Below are positions 11,193 through 23,171 of a stretch of DNA of 64,000 bases, one piece after another; the stretch's first letter is position 1; every line of letters starts with the position of its first letter. The stretch covers positions 192,528,685 to 192,592,684 of the forward strand of contig CM061914.1 in the NCBI GenBank assembly GCA_031002005.1, in the 5' to 3' direction. The translations under genes were made by a program, and so were the position numbers. This DNA is from Vandiemenella viatica. Its lineage: Eukaryota > Arthropoda > Insecta > Orthoptera > Morabidae. The notes below the pieces were generated by a model, which made no database searches, was not told where the DNA came from, and worked only from the letters and a program-made list of their open reading frames with translations.

Positions 11193-11641
11193 CGTGAAAC
11201 ACTGCGCACTGCGTATTACTCACTGTTCTGCTGGGTTGAGACTGCGAGACTTGAATTCTGGCGCCGACCGCGCGTGTTGTGGTGGCGTCGTAGTCCTATT
11301 GGCTGCTGGCGATGTCACCCCTCCACTGCTCTCGCGCTGGCTGCTGGGACTCGGTCCGTGCTGCCCTCTCTCCGGCGGATCGCGAACTCCTCGAAGCTCT
11401 CTTCTTATCTGCTTGCAGTATCCGGTTTCGGTTCCAACTCGCGCTCCTTGTAGCGTCGAAAATTACTTTGCTATACTGACTTCTTCGTACTGTTTCTGGC
11501 TTTGCATTTACCCTCTGCGGCTGCTACACATAAGAAATGGTTTTTTACAGCGAAAGAGAATATTTGTCCCTTTGCCGTACTAATAGGAAAATACTTTCCC
11601 AATATTTCTGCTATCATCGATCACTGATTTTACGTAATCTA
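11193..11641 (-). other. 5' leader of the element between PBS and gag
   Basis: This is a non-coding, GC-richer leader. Packaging signals and the env splice donor would be expected here, but none could be pinned down by eye. Confidence 0.6.
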
Positions 11642-11659
11642 CCCCAGAATCTGACACCA
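11642..11659 (-). promoter_or_regulatory. Primer binding site, probably tRNA-Leu type
   Basis: On the minus strand the sequence from 11659 reads TGGTGTCAGATTCTGGGG. The first 10 bases complement the CCA-tailed 3' end of an animal tRNA-Leu ending in TCTGACA; the match then weakens. It lies 11 bases inside the 5' LTR edge. The tRNA assignment is from memory of tRNA ends and needs a search. Confidence 0.55.
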
Positions 11660-11670
11660 TTTTATGCGGC

Positions 11671-12349
11671 TGTAGTAACTGAGCGGCTAGTCACCACGGC
11701 CAAAGTTTGGATTCGCCTCTGATCAACCACTCCTCGATTAGCTTTCGAAGATATGTGGCCATAAGATCAGAGTGACTACGTTCTGCCCACACTTATAGCG
11801 AGTAATGAGCAGGAATCAGCGATACAAATGAAAACATGTAGTTGAAAGAATTGAGTGACTTTAATACTTCAGTAAAAATGGGCACATAGACATACACTTG
11901 AAATAAATGAAAAACACTGCATAAACTAGCTCTCATAAAAGGCATCTGCTACTAATAAAATCCTGTCACTCGGGATATTCTTTCTCAGCCAGCCAGAGGG
12001 TGTAAACTGCATTAGCCATTACCTAATAAAATCTGCATGCCGTATGGCGACGTGGTCCATCCTTTGAATCGGCGAAACGACTGCCCCGGAGGCCGTTCTA
12101 GACTGCGCTCTCCAGAGTAGAAACGTGGTGGGGAGAAGTCAGGTGACTTCATCCTATTCGTCTAAAATCCCTGGCTAAGGGCTTTCGGAGTTACACTGGT
12201 AGGGGGACTGTTTCCCACGGGAAGTGACTTTGCTCAACCTTGAGCTCTGCCTCGTTGGGTGGAATTATATTACATAGCTGCAGCTTGAGAAAAATTATCC
12301 CGAACGAAAGTTAGAACATATTATAGTTAAAATATCTCAATATACTACA
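11671..12349 (-). repeat. 5' LTR (right copy) of the gypsy-type element
   Basis: This is a 679-bp copy with the same ends as the left LTR and no difference noticed. The promoter and RNA start should lie here on the minus strand. The target duplication CTAC follows at 12350-12353. Confidence 0.95.
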
Positions 12350-12353
12350 CTAC

Positions 12354-13469
12354 TTACATTCAGCAACATCACCTGTGTGACACAAGACATTATTAAAAAG
12401 TTTGTTATGAAGTTTAAACAAGAAAATAAACTGCTGCACATTTGTTACTACTTAGTTTGACAACAAACGTGTCACTTTCAGCATCCAAGCTAGTTGTATG
12501 TATCACGGACAGACTCGTTGACACATTTAACATTGAAATTTTTGAATTTATGGGTCATCATCAACAATAGAAGGATGTAACTACATGATATAACATATCA
12601 TTAATAATTTATGTATACATTCAAGATGAATAAAAGTCATACTTATTGAAAAACTATTTTATATCACAAACAAGCGAAAACTAAGCATTAAAATTTACAG
12701 TTGAATTACAGTTAATTCTTGTGACATAGCAGCTCTTTAGAAAACCAGTAAAATTATATATTTATACTGATTAAGGCCAAAATATTGATAAATTAAAAGT
12801 TAAAATTATTTATATATATAAAAGAATATAAAGTTTAATAAATATTGTTTGCTCAGAGACTGCTTGAATGAAAAGGCTCTCTGAAGAAAAAAAAAGAAAG
12901 GAGGAGGAGAAGTTAAGAGAATTGTTGGGAGAGAAGTGGTGAGAAAAAAAAACAGCAGGGAATCTTGAAAATAATAGTTGCGAAAAATAGCAATCTTTAG
13001 TAGAAAACGAACCTGCAAATCTTCGGATATAGTGACAAACACGGTCGTTATTGGTATCAAGAGGATTTTTAAGCAAATAGACAGGATAAATAAACTGCAA
13101 AAGTTCATAATAAAACTTCAGTCTACAAAAATTATCTATCAAGATCGCATAAAGATATTTATATGTGACATTCTTTTGTACAAATTTCTTTGATGGAGTA
13201 GTAGGAGTTGCCCATAAGATTTCTCTTTAAACATATCTTTATTATGAACAAACTATTTTTATACATTTATAAATTAAATGGATGTGTCCCAGAACAATCA
13301 ACAGTAGCTACATGTTATTTTTGTTTCTTATGTTGAAATTCTGAACTTATGAATTTGATGTAAAAAAGTTAGAGTGTTCTGTGTCAAAGCAGATGAGGAG
13401 ATATTGAGTTGTTCAACTCATACAGCGTGTTAGTGGACTTGAGATTCTTACTGTTACCGTCCTGAACAG
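12354..13469. other. AT-rich stretch, no gene seen
   Basis: The segment is strongly AT-rich with short homopolymers and no convincing coding or repeat structure. It ends in a pyrimidine-containing acceptor before the exon at 13470. Confidence 0.6.
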
Positions 13470-13692
13470 GCACTATTTCGTGTTGTCGCAGATCGTGCTG
13501 CTGTGCTGGGTCAAGTTCTGGGACTACACGCTGGTGGCCTGCTGGGCGGGCACCGTCGCGGTGATACCCTTCATGATCGCCTTCATGGTCATATGGGTGT
13601 ACTTCCACAGAGAGTTCCTGGAACACGACTATCAGTTCAGGCAACGCCAGATCGAACTGATCAGTTGCGAGTATGACAGGATGTTGTGCCAG
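13470..13692 (+). CDS. Internal exon of an unidentified membrane protein
   Basis: A GC-rich open segment of 223 bp stands out in AT-rich flanks. It starts after an acceptor (TCCTGAACAG) and ends at a donor (CAG/GTATGA). It encodes 74 residues: an aromatic/hydrophobic stretch, a clear membrane segment around LVACWAGTVAVIPFMIAFMV, then a charged helix with FREFLEHDYQF-like character and paired Cys. The first base completes a split codon and the exon ends between codons. No partner exon was found on this strand. I do not recognise the family. An alternative acceptor 22 bp inside is possible. Confidence 0.6.
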
Positions 13693-13907
13693 GTATGACC
13701 ACTCCCAGGGTGGGAGTCGCGGCAGGTGCCGCTACCAGTCCTGATGTCGAAGGATATTACTACGTCAATGGACAACGTTTTTCTAATACTTACAGGTTTA
13801 GAGCAAATAGAAGAACCTGAAGCACTGATTAAGGAAGCAGTTACCTCATTTCCATCCAGAAATAGAACAAACTAACTTTATTGGTTGTAGAATATTATTG
13901 TACGCTA

Positions 13908-15828
13908 TCTACCAAAAAGTAATTGTTCGGTGAGTGGTTGTCACCCCATCAGAATCTCGTAGCGCCACCTCTTGAGGCTATGACAGCAGCCAACTTGCAC
14001 GTGTGACATGCTCTGTGTGAGTGTCCGCAGGACTTCCACAGGGATTCGTTACCGTTTGTCTTGCAGCCGTTCCATGAGCTGGGAAATGGATTTTGACTGC
14101 TCTTCTCGAGGCCTCACCAGGTGATCCAAATCATCCCAAAGATGTTCTTAAGGGTTGAGGTCGGGCTCCTGGGTGTGTCAGTTCAGTCAGCGATGTTTGT
14201 TGTCAGTGTACCAATGCATCATAGCCCTTGAATAATGGTACCTGCCATAGTCATCCTAGAAGTCCATTTCTTAAAAATGCCATACTATTGGGAGCATTTC
14301 TTTATCTAGAATGTAACAATAATCCTTTTGTTCATATAACCAAAGGCAAACACCAGCAGTCCAATGCTGAACTCGGTAAAACAGGCCTATTCCATCACTC
14401 GACCATTTGCTAGTTGACTCTATATTCTCCGACACAAGCCATTTCTGGGATCATTCATTTCAAGGTATTCACTCGTTTGCAGGTATACAATGTCTTATCA
14501 TCTATGAATCTTTAAGTGGGTGAAAAGTCAAATATTAGACTAGCAGGGTCTATGGCATACATCAACATGAGATCGTTGCAAAACATCTCTTTCTCATCTT
14601 CTCCTGTTCTTTCCTACAATTTCTTTGTCAGAAACTAATTGTCGTCACTGCTCTTCATAATCCTGCGATCCCCCATGAACCATTTGTCACCGTGCAGATC
14701 GATTAGAGGTTTCATCCCACCAGCTGTTTGTAATTTTGAGACATTTCTTAAGATTGGCTTTTAAGTTCAATGCCATATCACTCATTTATCCTCCTCGGTT
14801 TCGCTGGCCATTCTTTAGTTGGGAATGCATTATTTGTTTCGGCAGGCAACTGTTCGACATTCAGATGACATGTCCAACCCATCGCAGTTGGTGCTTCATT
14901 ATTACTGCTTCAATGCTTGTGCTGTCGCTGCTTCTACTATACTGGCATTTGTACGACGGTCTTGACACCACATCGATACGTGTCCGTCAGACCAGAACAA
15001 CGTAAACTCTGACTGATAACTCCATAAAACCTATTTCCACTGTTCCAGTGTCCAGTTCTGATGGTCCAAATACCATCTACGTTGCTGCGCTCCGTTGCTT
15101 GTTGTGGTGTATGACTTTTGGGCATCTGCTGTTCCCAAATATCCAAGTCAGTTGGTCTCTGTATGCAGTGTTCCAGCGGAAGGCAACACTCCTATTGCTG
15201 CATGAAATTCCTGTAGGATGGTAACCGTGGATGGCAATTTCATGATTCGGGCTTCTGTGATGTCTGACAGTCAAAATTGGAGGTTGTCCAGAATGTGAAG
15301 CATTGGCACAATACCCATCGATCTTCCACCTATGCAGGACGAATGTGACCGTTGATTTTGGAATGTTAACCTTCACGGCAATCACCTGGCTACACAGCCC
15401 ACTGAGATGGCAGCCCACAGTCACGCTCTTATTGATGTCCGACAGTTTTCTAACTCTTTTTTTTTTTAACTGCTTAACGTCTCTTAACAGCGAGGTCTTT
15501 AGAGACGGGAAAGGATGAGGGGGGGGGGAGCAAGGAATGGGAAGGAATTCGGCCATGGCCTTTTGAAGGAAGCATCCTGGCATTTGCCTGGAGTGATTTG
15601 GGAAACCATGGAAAACCCAAATCTGGATGCCCGGACGGGAATTCGAACCGCCGTCCTCCCAAATGTGAGGCCAGAACGCTAACCGTTACACCACCACGCT
15701 CAGTATTTACTAACTCTTGTCACCTCTTTGTCAACTGGATTTACACCAGCCAAAAGCATGTGGCAGCCACACAAGTCAAATGACTTACTAATTACTTATC
15801 TTCACAGGTGCCCAATTACTTATTTGGT
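13908..15828 (-). mobile_element. Tc1-like DNA transposon relic
   Basis: Terminal inverted repeats are visible: ACCAAAAAGTAATTG at the left and its near complement CAATTACTTATTTGGT at the right. On the minus strand, degenerate transposase segments include a helix-turn-helix part (NIPKSTVTFVLHRWK, then GQPPILTVRHHR) and, near 14150, a segment like NPLRTSLG/WDDLDHLV that matches the last catalytic region. Many stops and frame changes show an old inactive copy. Without the SINE inserted at 15459-15709 it is about 1.67 kb, the normal Tc1 length. Confidence 0.75.
15459..15709 (-). repeat. tRNA-derived SINE (family 1) inserted in the Tc1 relic
   Basis: On the minus strand it has an A-box-like TGGTGTAACGGTTAGC, a B-box GGTTCGAATTCC, the family-1 body and an A-tail (read as T on plus at 15457-15467). 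It is flanked by the 9-bp target duplication CTAACTCTT at 15450-15458 and 15710-15718, so the insertion and its boundaries are clear. Confidence 0.92.
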
Positions 15829-15839
15829 TGCTAGTATAT

Positions 15840-17504
15840 TAACGTTTGTTATTGATTATACACAAAAAAAATAAAAAAATCTGAATCAAACTATTAAGTG
15901 TCAATAATTCATAACACTCATTTCATTATTTTCGATTGTTTTTAATTCATTTCACATTTAGTATTTAATGTTAACAATTTATTTTGAAGACTGTATGTAT
16001 TTCATCTGATTACATTAGCATAAATGCAAAATAATACTGTTATTGTACATTCTAATACAATGTAGTGTGACAGTACTCAGTTCCTGAATGTTAAACTATC
16101 ACTGCCATTTAAACTGTATCACTGTTGATACATTACCCATCACTTACCACAGGAGGGCCAGGGGAAACACAAAAATGCAAATAAACTTTATAATATTTTG
16201 GTGAGTAGTGTTACCCATGTTGTAGGTCAGATATATGGCAAGGGAAAAGATATTCAAACCAGCATTCACGTGACTGTGTTGTCCATAGGTGCCCACATAA
16301 GCTCGGTCACACAGGTCTATTTTATTGAAGAAGGGCATATCCCGAACATTGTTGTTTGTATTTGTGAATTTTTTTTTATCACCGCCTTCCTTCCTTTGAT
16401 TCGTATATTTTACCTTTCCTTTCCACAGTAAAATCACCTCATGGCATTTCTTCCCCTCCATTACTGTTGAGATTTACACATTATTTTCATTAATGGTATC
16501 TATGCATACTGGTTAATTTTTAAGTACGTTCATTATACAGGACAAACTAGGCCGAGTTAATAGTTGAAGTTGAACGGAACATCAGTTGGTTTCCCATTTT
16601 TTTTTTTTTTTTCAAATGTAAAAAAGCTTTATCAAAACTGTAGCTTTTAAAAGGACATAAGGTTGGCATAATAATAGTTATAATGTATGCCAATTTAAAA
16701 CAGAATAAATTTTTAATTTTGGTTTTACTGCTTAGAACAAATTTCTTGCTGTTTCAGTTGTGCTGAAATAGAGGGAAGATAGTAATTTTATTCAAAAAAA
16801 AGTAGAAGTTTCAGAATTCATCAAAAGTGAACAAGAACTGGTGAAAGTTTTGTATAAAGTATACTGGTATTTGCCACTTGTACATAATTATTAATATTTG
16901 ATTCTATTTTATAAACTTTTAGAAAATTTCATTTATTCATAATAGCCTACTTTCTTATTTATGTTACCTTATTTTCCATCTCAATAAATCTCCTTATTAC
17001 GAAATTTAGTCATGACATTACATTGCTCCATATGATCCATGTTTCTCTACCACACCACATATGTTTTCATTTTCTCCTTTAATAGTTTTTTAATTGCATC
17101 AACTCATTTCTGATACCAAGTAGCATTCTTTGAGATATTACAATTTACTGTCATTCAGTACAAACAATATTTTTTCTCTCTGTTCCATTCATTATTCAAT
17201 GTTAAGTTCTGAGCTATTAACAGAAAGTAGTGACAACTACTATTATTGTATAAGCTACCTAGAAACTCCTGTAATGTTTTTTTTTTTTTATGTTTCCTGC
17301 AGGTATTATTAAAATTGAATGACGGAAGTAGTGGAGACTAGTGTTATTATTTTAGCATATTTTAACTGGTGAAATATTACATCTGCCAGAATTTGGATAC
17401 ACTGCCACCAACATGTAAAACATTGATGTAACAAATGAATGTTACTCATCCTTACCATAGAACACAACAGAAAGTGAGAAACAAGGCTTTCCCAGCGTAT
17501 CTTT
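15840..17504. other. AT-rich stretch, no gene seen
   Basis: No coding or repeat family was recognised. The segment has poly-T runs near 16597 and 17278, and repeated AT-rich low-complexity sequence. Confidence 0.55.
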
Positions 17505-17585
17505 GACACAAATTCTTCACAGGTTTGCCGCCGGATGATATTTTCTAAGGACAATCCGGCAGCAAACCTGTGAAGAATTTGTGAC
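17505..17585. repeat. Fold-back hairpin
   Basis: The arms CACAAATTCTTCACAGG... (17507 on) and its complement ending at 17583 pair over about 28 bases with one mismatch, around a loop of about 17 bases. The arm sequence with GCCGGAT resembles the arm of the larger fold-back at 50044-50245. It may be the terminal structure of a Penelope-like or other non-autonomous element. Confidence 0.7.
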
Positions 17586-18149
17586 AACAGAAAGTATTTC
17601 AACACTAAGAATTACAATGAAACAAAATTACTATGAAGCACAGTTCTATCAAACATAAAATTAACTGTTAGAAGTGATGACAAAACCTTTTAAGATGTAA
17701 TTAACAAAAAGTATCAGAGCAGAAGGGTCAGAAAACTGTTTGAACATATATACTGCAGATGAAGCTTCCAAGATATAACAATTTAATTATTATTATTCAT
17801 GAATCACAAACATCAAAATAAAAAGTTAAAACATTTTGAAAATCAACAACAACAATTTGATGAAACACAAATACAATGATTATAATAAAATTCTAAAAAC
17901 TTTTATAGAACCAGATTTGACAGAAATGAAACTCAGCTAACAAATGAAAATACGAAATGAGAAAGCAAGAATTTCTTAGCACAGCTAACTGAAGGAACCT
18001 TTGGAATAAAAATAAAATCACATTGGAAATTTGTAATTTTAATAGATAGAATTGTTCTACTGATTAAGCTTACACTAAAAAAAATTAAATATTTTGCATA
18101 TGTAAAAGAAATATTGGTAAATTATTTATTATTTTTCTTGGTAATTTAT

Positions 18150-18605
18150 TGCAATACCTGATTCAATTACTTATGAAACAAAATTTGTCACGTGTCTGAA
18201 ATCGAGTGCCAGCTTGTGGTCATGGTCACCCTTTTCCTTCCAAGCACCTCTCTTAATTTTTTCACCTATATCTTTCTGCGCCTTATCACCAATATATGCC
18301 TTGTACAATTCCATGACTCTCTTTACCTTCCTTCCATCCTCCAATGAAGGCCACTTCAGCTCCTTGGTCATATCAGTTACCGGTTGTGTTTTGCAGTAAT
18401 TTCCAGAGACAAATCTAGCAGTCTTTCTTTGCATACTATCCAACTCCTGTATTTGATACATGAAATGTTGGTCCCATACTACACCCCCATATTCAAGCAA
18501 TGGTCTCACGAATGTATTGTAACACATTCCTCTCACTTTTTTGAACGTCCTCTCATCACTCTCTCCAATAAACAGAGAATTTTGAAAACTGTAAAACAGT
18601 GTGCA
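18150..18605 (-). mobile_element. LINE family B fragment
   Basis: The minus strand encodes CYNTFVRPLLEYGGVVWDQH and SLEDGRKVKRVMELYKAYIGD-type segments, matching the copy at 1305-2122. It holds only the RT C-terminal region and 3' part. Stops and frame changes at the 5' side (about 18540) show a dead copy. Confidence 0.8.
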
Positions 18606-19555
18606 TGGTGAGACTGGTGATAAGGGGGTGAGGGGAAGAAATCAGCAACTAGGACATCCCTGTAAATGGTGCAACAGTGTAGTAACAGTAAATATGTGCT
18701 TTTAGAAACTAATTGTCTAAACCAAATTACAGAGGGACAAGAATGTAAAAAATTAAATAAATAAGTAAGAACAAAAATAATTATGACATTTCTTTTTTGT
18801 CTAAGATCTTTAGCTAAGCTACATCCCATCTGTAAAATTAAAGGGTTTGTAGAAAGGCTCTGAGATCTCCCCTGGAAAAAAAAAAGAAAAAATTGACTGA
18901 AAACTGAATGATTTTGCAGCACTGCATACTGATTAAAACAATCTCAATATTTCAGTTTCAAATTTCCCCCCAGAAATGTGTATTTTTGTTGCCCTTCTGG
19001 TAAAAGGTTGATAGAACTATCTAGTAGATGACATCTGCGTATGAACTATGAGATGAGCGTACAGACAGTAGATAATAGTGTCCCCCTCCACTAGATTTTT
19101 TTTTTTTTTCTGTGGCAGTGTTAATGAGTTCAAGTGAGAACTCATACATCAGTGGGGTCAGAAATGAGATTCTTAATATAAACTGTTACTACAATTATTT
19201 GGTTCTCCTATTGTTATTTGTTTGTGTCTTTTTCTTTTGTGTAAGTACTTATTTTTATCATTTTTTAAATGTATGTCCAGTATTATTATTAGTTTTTGAG
19301 TGTCAAATAGTTATCTCTCACACAATTAGTTTCATGATTAATAGAATTTTGGGTTATTTCGCGTTGTTTATTTCATTACCTGAGCTTTCGGCTGGTATCC
19401 TCCAGCCTTCGTCATAACCCGAAAGTCAATTAATCATGAACAAAGATGGCCGTGGAAGTCTGAGGAATTAGTTTCATGTTTCTGTAATTTTATTCCATAA
19501 CAGTTTTTCTGACATTTCTTGTTCCATTGTAATTATTTATCTACAAAAAGTGCAA
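18606..19555. other. AT-rich stretch with a ribozyme-like stem-loop
   Basis: No gene is seen. Around 19378-19432 the minus strand reads GACGAAGGCTGG...CCAGCCGAAAG, a short stem-loop of the kind found in Penelope-like terminal repeats. The rest is low-complexity. Confidence 0.5.
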
Positions 19556-20240
19556 GGCAATGCACATAAGTAATAAAAATACCCCGTTTGCTCACGAGTA
19601 CAAAGTTAACAATTCAGTTGTTGACACGGTTGATTCCCTGAAGTATCTGGGCCTAACAGTACAAAGCAACATGAAATGGGACTTGCACATAACTTCCATT
19701 GTAGGAAAAACTAATTCTAAATTGCGATTCATATGTTGTATTTTGAGAAGTTTTAATGCTCATACAAAGGAAATAGTGTACAAAACACTAGTGTGTCCGC
19801 ATTTGGAATACTGTTGTGGAATTTGGGATCCGTATCACAAGGGATTGATTGACACATTAGAGAAAGTACAGAGGAGAGCCGCTCGATTCGTGACCGCTAG
19901 TTACAGTCCTTACGTAAGTGTCACAGAGCTGATACTTGGGTTGAGATGGGATTCTTTGGCAGACAGATGATGTCATTTTCGTTTGAATTTGTTGGAGAAT
20001 ATGCAAAAATGTTTAATTTATGAGTGCAATGAAATACTTCTTCCGCCAACCTATTTAGGTCGCAATGACAGGAGGGATAAGATTCGAGAAATAAGATGCC
20101 GTACTGATACATTTATGTATTCCTTCTTTCCTCGTTCTGTTCGGGATTGGAATGCACAGAATTAGGATTGGTGTTTAGCACCCTCTGCCATCCACAGTAT
20201 GTGTGATATGCAGAGTATAGATGTAGATGTAGATTTAATC
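19556..20240 (+). mobile_element. LINE family A fragment with GTAGAT tail
   Basis: The frame 19560-19970 encodes the RT C-terminal region (SLKYLGLTVQSNMKWDLHI, then LVCPHLEYCCGIWDPY and RRAARFVTASYSPYVSVTEL). After a stop, homology continues in other frames to an ending rich in TAGATGTAGATG near 20235. A second copy of the 3' part lies at 61265-61605. It is 5' truncated and inactive. Confidence 0.85.
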
Positions 20241-22674
20241 CTAAATAATGATTATTATATTTATTTTATGGTTATCATACAATATTTCAATCTAAAATGG
20301 TTTTTCCATTGGAATAAATAAATAAATTTTCAATCAACTGAGTGGAGTTTGCATTGACCAATACTCAATGCCTATACTACTGGTGCAAACCATTTATCTG
20401 TGACTGGCAATCAAACATGATTATCCATATGGAAAGACAGATGAAATACACCCAATACTCACCAAAGTTGAAGGGAGGAGGGCAGCAGCAACACAAAACA
20501 ACACAAAAACAAATAAAATACAATATTTTGGGCAAAACACTTCTTCAGGTCAACAGATGTAAGTGGCTGCACTTGCGCAAGACTTGCGTACGACGCAGCC
20601 ACTCGTAGGATGCAATAGACCATTGGAGGTGGTGGTAGGGGGGGGGAGCAACGATAATATAACTGCAAGTATAAAACAGATTAAAATGGCTGAAATATAA
20701 TTGAAAATTTTTGAAAAATATATAAATCTATTGTGCTGGCTAGTGATGGGTGTACACAGTGAGGATGGAAGATATTAACGGAAATTAAGGCCTGGGGGAT
20801 GTCTAGTCTGCAGGATGTGTTGATATGCTTATTCCCACCTGTGGAGTTCAGATTGGGAGGTGGTATCTGGAAGTACTCTAAAGGCTCTGACTGTGAAGCA
20901 GTTATTAAGATCGCGGGTATTGTGAGTACTGGCATGGTGAGCAACAGGGAGGTCCAGTTTTTGGGAGTAAACTGTTTGTCTGTGACCATTCATTCTGATG
21001 GATAATGAGTTTGAGGTCAGGCCAATGTATGAGGGGTATTTTTTAAGTAAGAACCGGTCGGCGATATCCTCTTAAATCACACACGAACGAAATTGAGCGC
21101 ATGCGCACACTATTCTGGCATCCTATGAGCACGCGTAGACGCAGTTATCGCCAAGTCGGCTGAGTGTACACTTCTTGGTGAGCTATGGAAGTGGTTAAGA
21201 CGATCCTTCTGAAATAAGTTTTTGAATTATTTCAGTTGAGGGAGGGGAGCTGATTCATGATAATTGTTCACGTGGCAGTATTGAGGAAATTTCCACCTAT
21301 GGTATTTTTAGATTAGGGAGTTGTAGCTGCATGCATTCTACAATATCTACAACAGTGTTAAGATATATGTGTCAGTTCTCAAACTGACGAGAATAATAAA
21401 CAATAACAGCCTCAATATAATACACTGCCTCTCATATTCTTCCTTCCACTTTCTTGTATGCTGTATTTTGATTGCTAGAGAGTAAAAACGATACATTCTC
21501 TGTTATAAGTAGAGGAATAAAATTTTCTGTCAGTTACATGTTTACCGTATCTGTTATAGCTGAAAGTAAAGTAAAAAAAAATGGTGGTTTCAAAACTGAA
21601 CTACATTTCTTTATTTTGTGGGCTGTAACAATCTTTTACTCAAGGATTTGTAAATTGCAAATTAAAGCAAAATGGGGAAAGGAATATTAGTTACAGGCAA
21701 TCATGTAATGAACCAAACTAATCACGCACACCATACTCATGATTTACAGAGAATGGTTTCCTTAAACATTTATTAGCATGGAATCACTTAAACAGAGTTA
21801 GAGCAATACTCAATTAATGTGACAGCATTTTAATCTAACAGTTGAAATGAATTTTGATAAATGTCTAATTTTGGTTAGTTAATATATCTTTCATCCTCTG
21901 CTACAAGAAAATATTTCAAACAAATGTTTAGGGTTTTATGTGTATATTATTATCTTAAACTCATAATCTTTAACTATCTGCAATATTTGAATTTACGTGA
22001 ATGGTTATTTCACAGTAAATGAGATATTTTATTTCAAAACATTACACTAATAATAAGCTCATATGAAAGAGGGATTTATAAAGGATTTAAAACGATCATT
22101 ATTAAAGTGTTTATAACTGAAATGCATTTAATATACTGCAAACCATATTCTTAAATATTAACCCATCTTGCTAGGTTAATACCTTGTATAAATTTCATGG
22201 TTTAAATGGGCATCACTTTCCACATACCACTAACTTTTTTTTAAAAATGATTGAAGAACCTCAGGAGCATGTGCAATTGAATTATGTTTTTATCTATTGG
22301 TACCACTTATAACAGGATCTTCAAATAAAAGCCTGGCTGAACAAAGTCTCATACTTTTATCTCATAAAAATTATATATATCTCCTCTTGACAGAAAATTA
22401 ATGCAGAGACTCTGCATTCAGTTTCTGATATCAGAACCATTAAAACTGTAGCAGTGATAGACAAGGCTGCATGGAGGTTTCCAAAATTAATTTAATTGTG
22501 ATGTTGCACACACCTTCTACACACCTTGTTTACCTCTTTTTGAACCACCCTAATTTTCCCATATACAAATTTCAATCTCAAATTATAGCTGTGTTTTTGA
22601 TAAACTAGTCATCCTTTATCCTAATACATGACTCTCTAATCTTTAAGTAAAAAGTTTAAAAAAAGAAAATCTGG
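20241..22674. other. Non-coding stretch with possible repeat remnants
   Basis: No gene was recognised. Around 20450-21010 the sequence is less AT-rich and looks like a degraded repeat on the minus strand. Near 21030-21210 a segment starting GAGGGGTATTTTTTAAGTAA resembles a mariner-type end. The rest is AT-rich. Confidence 0.45.
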
Positions 22675-22681
22675 TATCCCG

Positions 22682-23164
22682 GCCCGACGCCGTCCCATGC
22701 CCGGAAGAAGAGGTGGACGTGGACAACCGATGGACGGCGCTAGCACCATGCCAACTAGCGCCACCGCGTAGCAGTGTTTCCACCGCGGCCAATCAGAAGC
22801 GACTCGCCTGGTATAAATACAGCCACGCAATCCCACTCAAGACAGTGCTGTGTTCACTTCTACTCAGTTTCGTTTCCGTCTCTCTGTGCATCGCTTATTG
22901 GACTCTGACCAGCGCGCATCTCAGTTTACGTTTGGTTACTCCTTTGGAATCTGTGAATCGCATATTGGACTCGGATCAGTGCGCGTCTCGGTCTACGGTC
23001 GGTTTCTTCCTTGGACTCTGCGCAGCTCATCTTGGACTTTGCTTAGGTTCTCCCTTGATCGTCTCCAGGCGACCACCCGTCCACCGTGTTGACATTTCGG
23101 CCGCCTTGCAAACAGAGCCCCACTTGTGAGCCCTCCAATTCCCTTCCAATCAGTTGTTAGTTGT
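22682..23164 (+). promoter_or_regulatory. GC-rich block with CCAAT and TATA boxes (retroposed promoter or solo LTR candidate)
   Basis: A GC-rich island in AT-rich flanks contains GGCCAATCAGAAGCG (about 22788) and GGTATAAATACAG (about 22810) at promoter-like spacing, followed by a pyrimidine-rich region with imperfect repeats of TTGGACTCTG/TTGGACTCGG. The 7-mer TATCCCG flanks it at 22675-22681 and 23165-23171 and may be a target duplication. It could be a promoter, a solo LTR or a retroposon head. No coding frame downstream was recognised. Confidence 0.45.
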
Positions 23165-23171
23165 TATCCCG

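Larger units (their letters stand above)
2844..12349 (-). mobile_element. Full-length Ty3/gypsy-type endogenous retroelement with env
   Basis: This 9506-bp element is read on the minus strand. It has two 679-bp LTRs that look identical by eye, with TGTAGT...ACTACA ends and a CTAC target duplication. In element order it holds a primer-binding site, gag (11192-10227), protease/RT/RNase H/integrase (10230-6453), an env preceded by a splice acceptor (5991-3961), and a polypurine tract at the 3' LTR. The Pol order with integrase after RNase H is gypsy-like. Env resembles the baculovirus F-type protein used by insect errantiviruses. LTR identity implies recent insertion, yet pol and env carry several stops and frame changes, many next to short homopolymers. 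These are either assembly base errors or real damage. As written, the copy cannot make intact Pol or Env. Confidence 0.95.
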
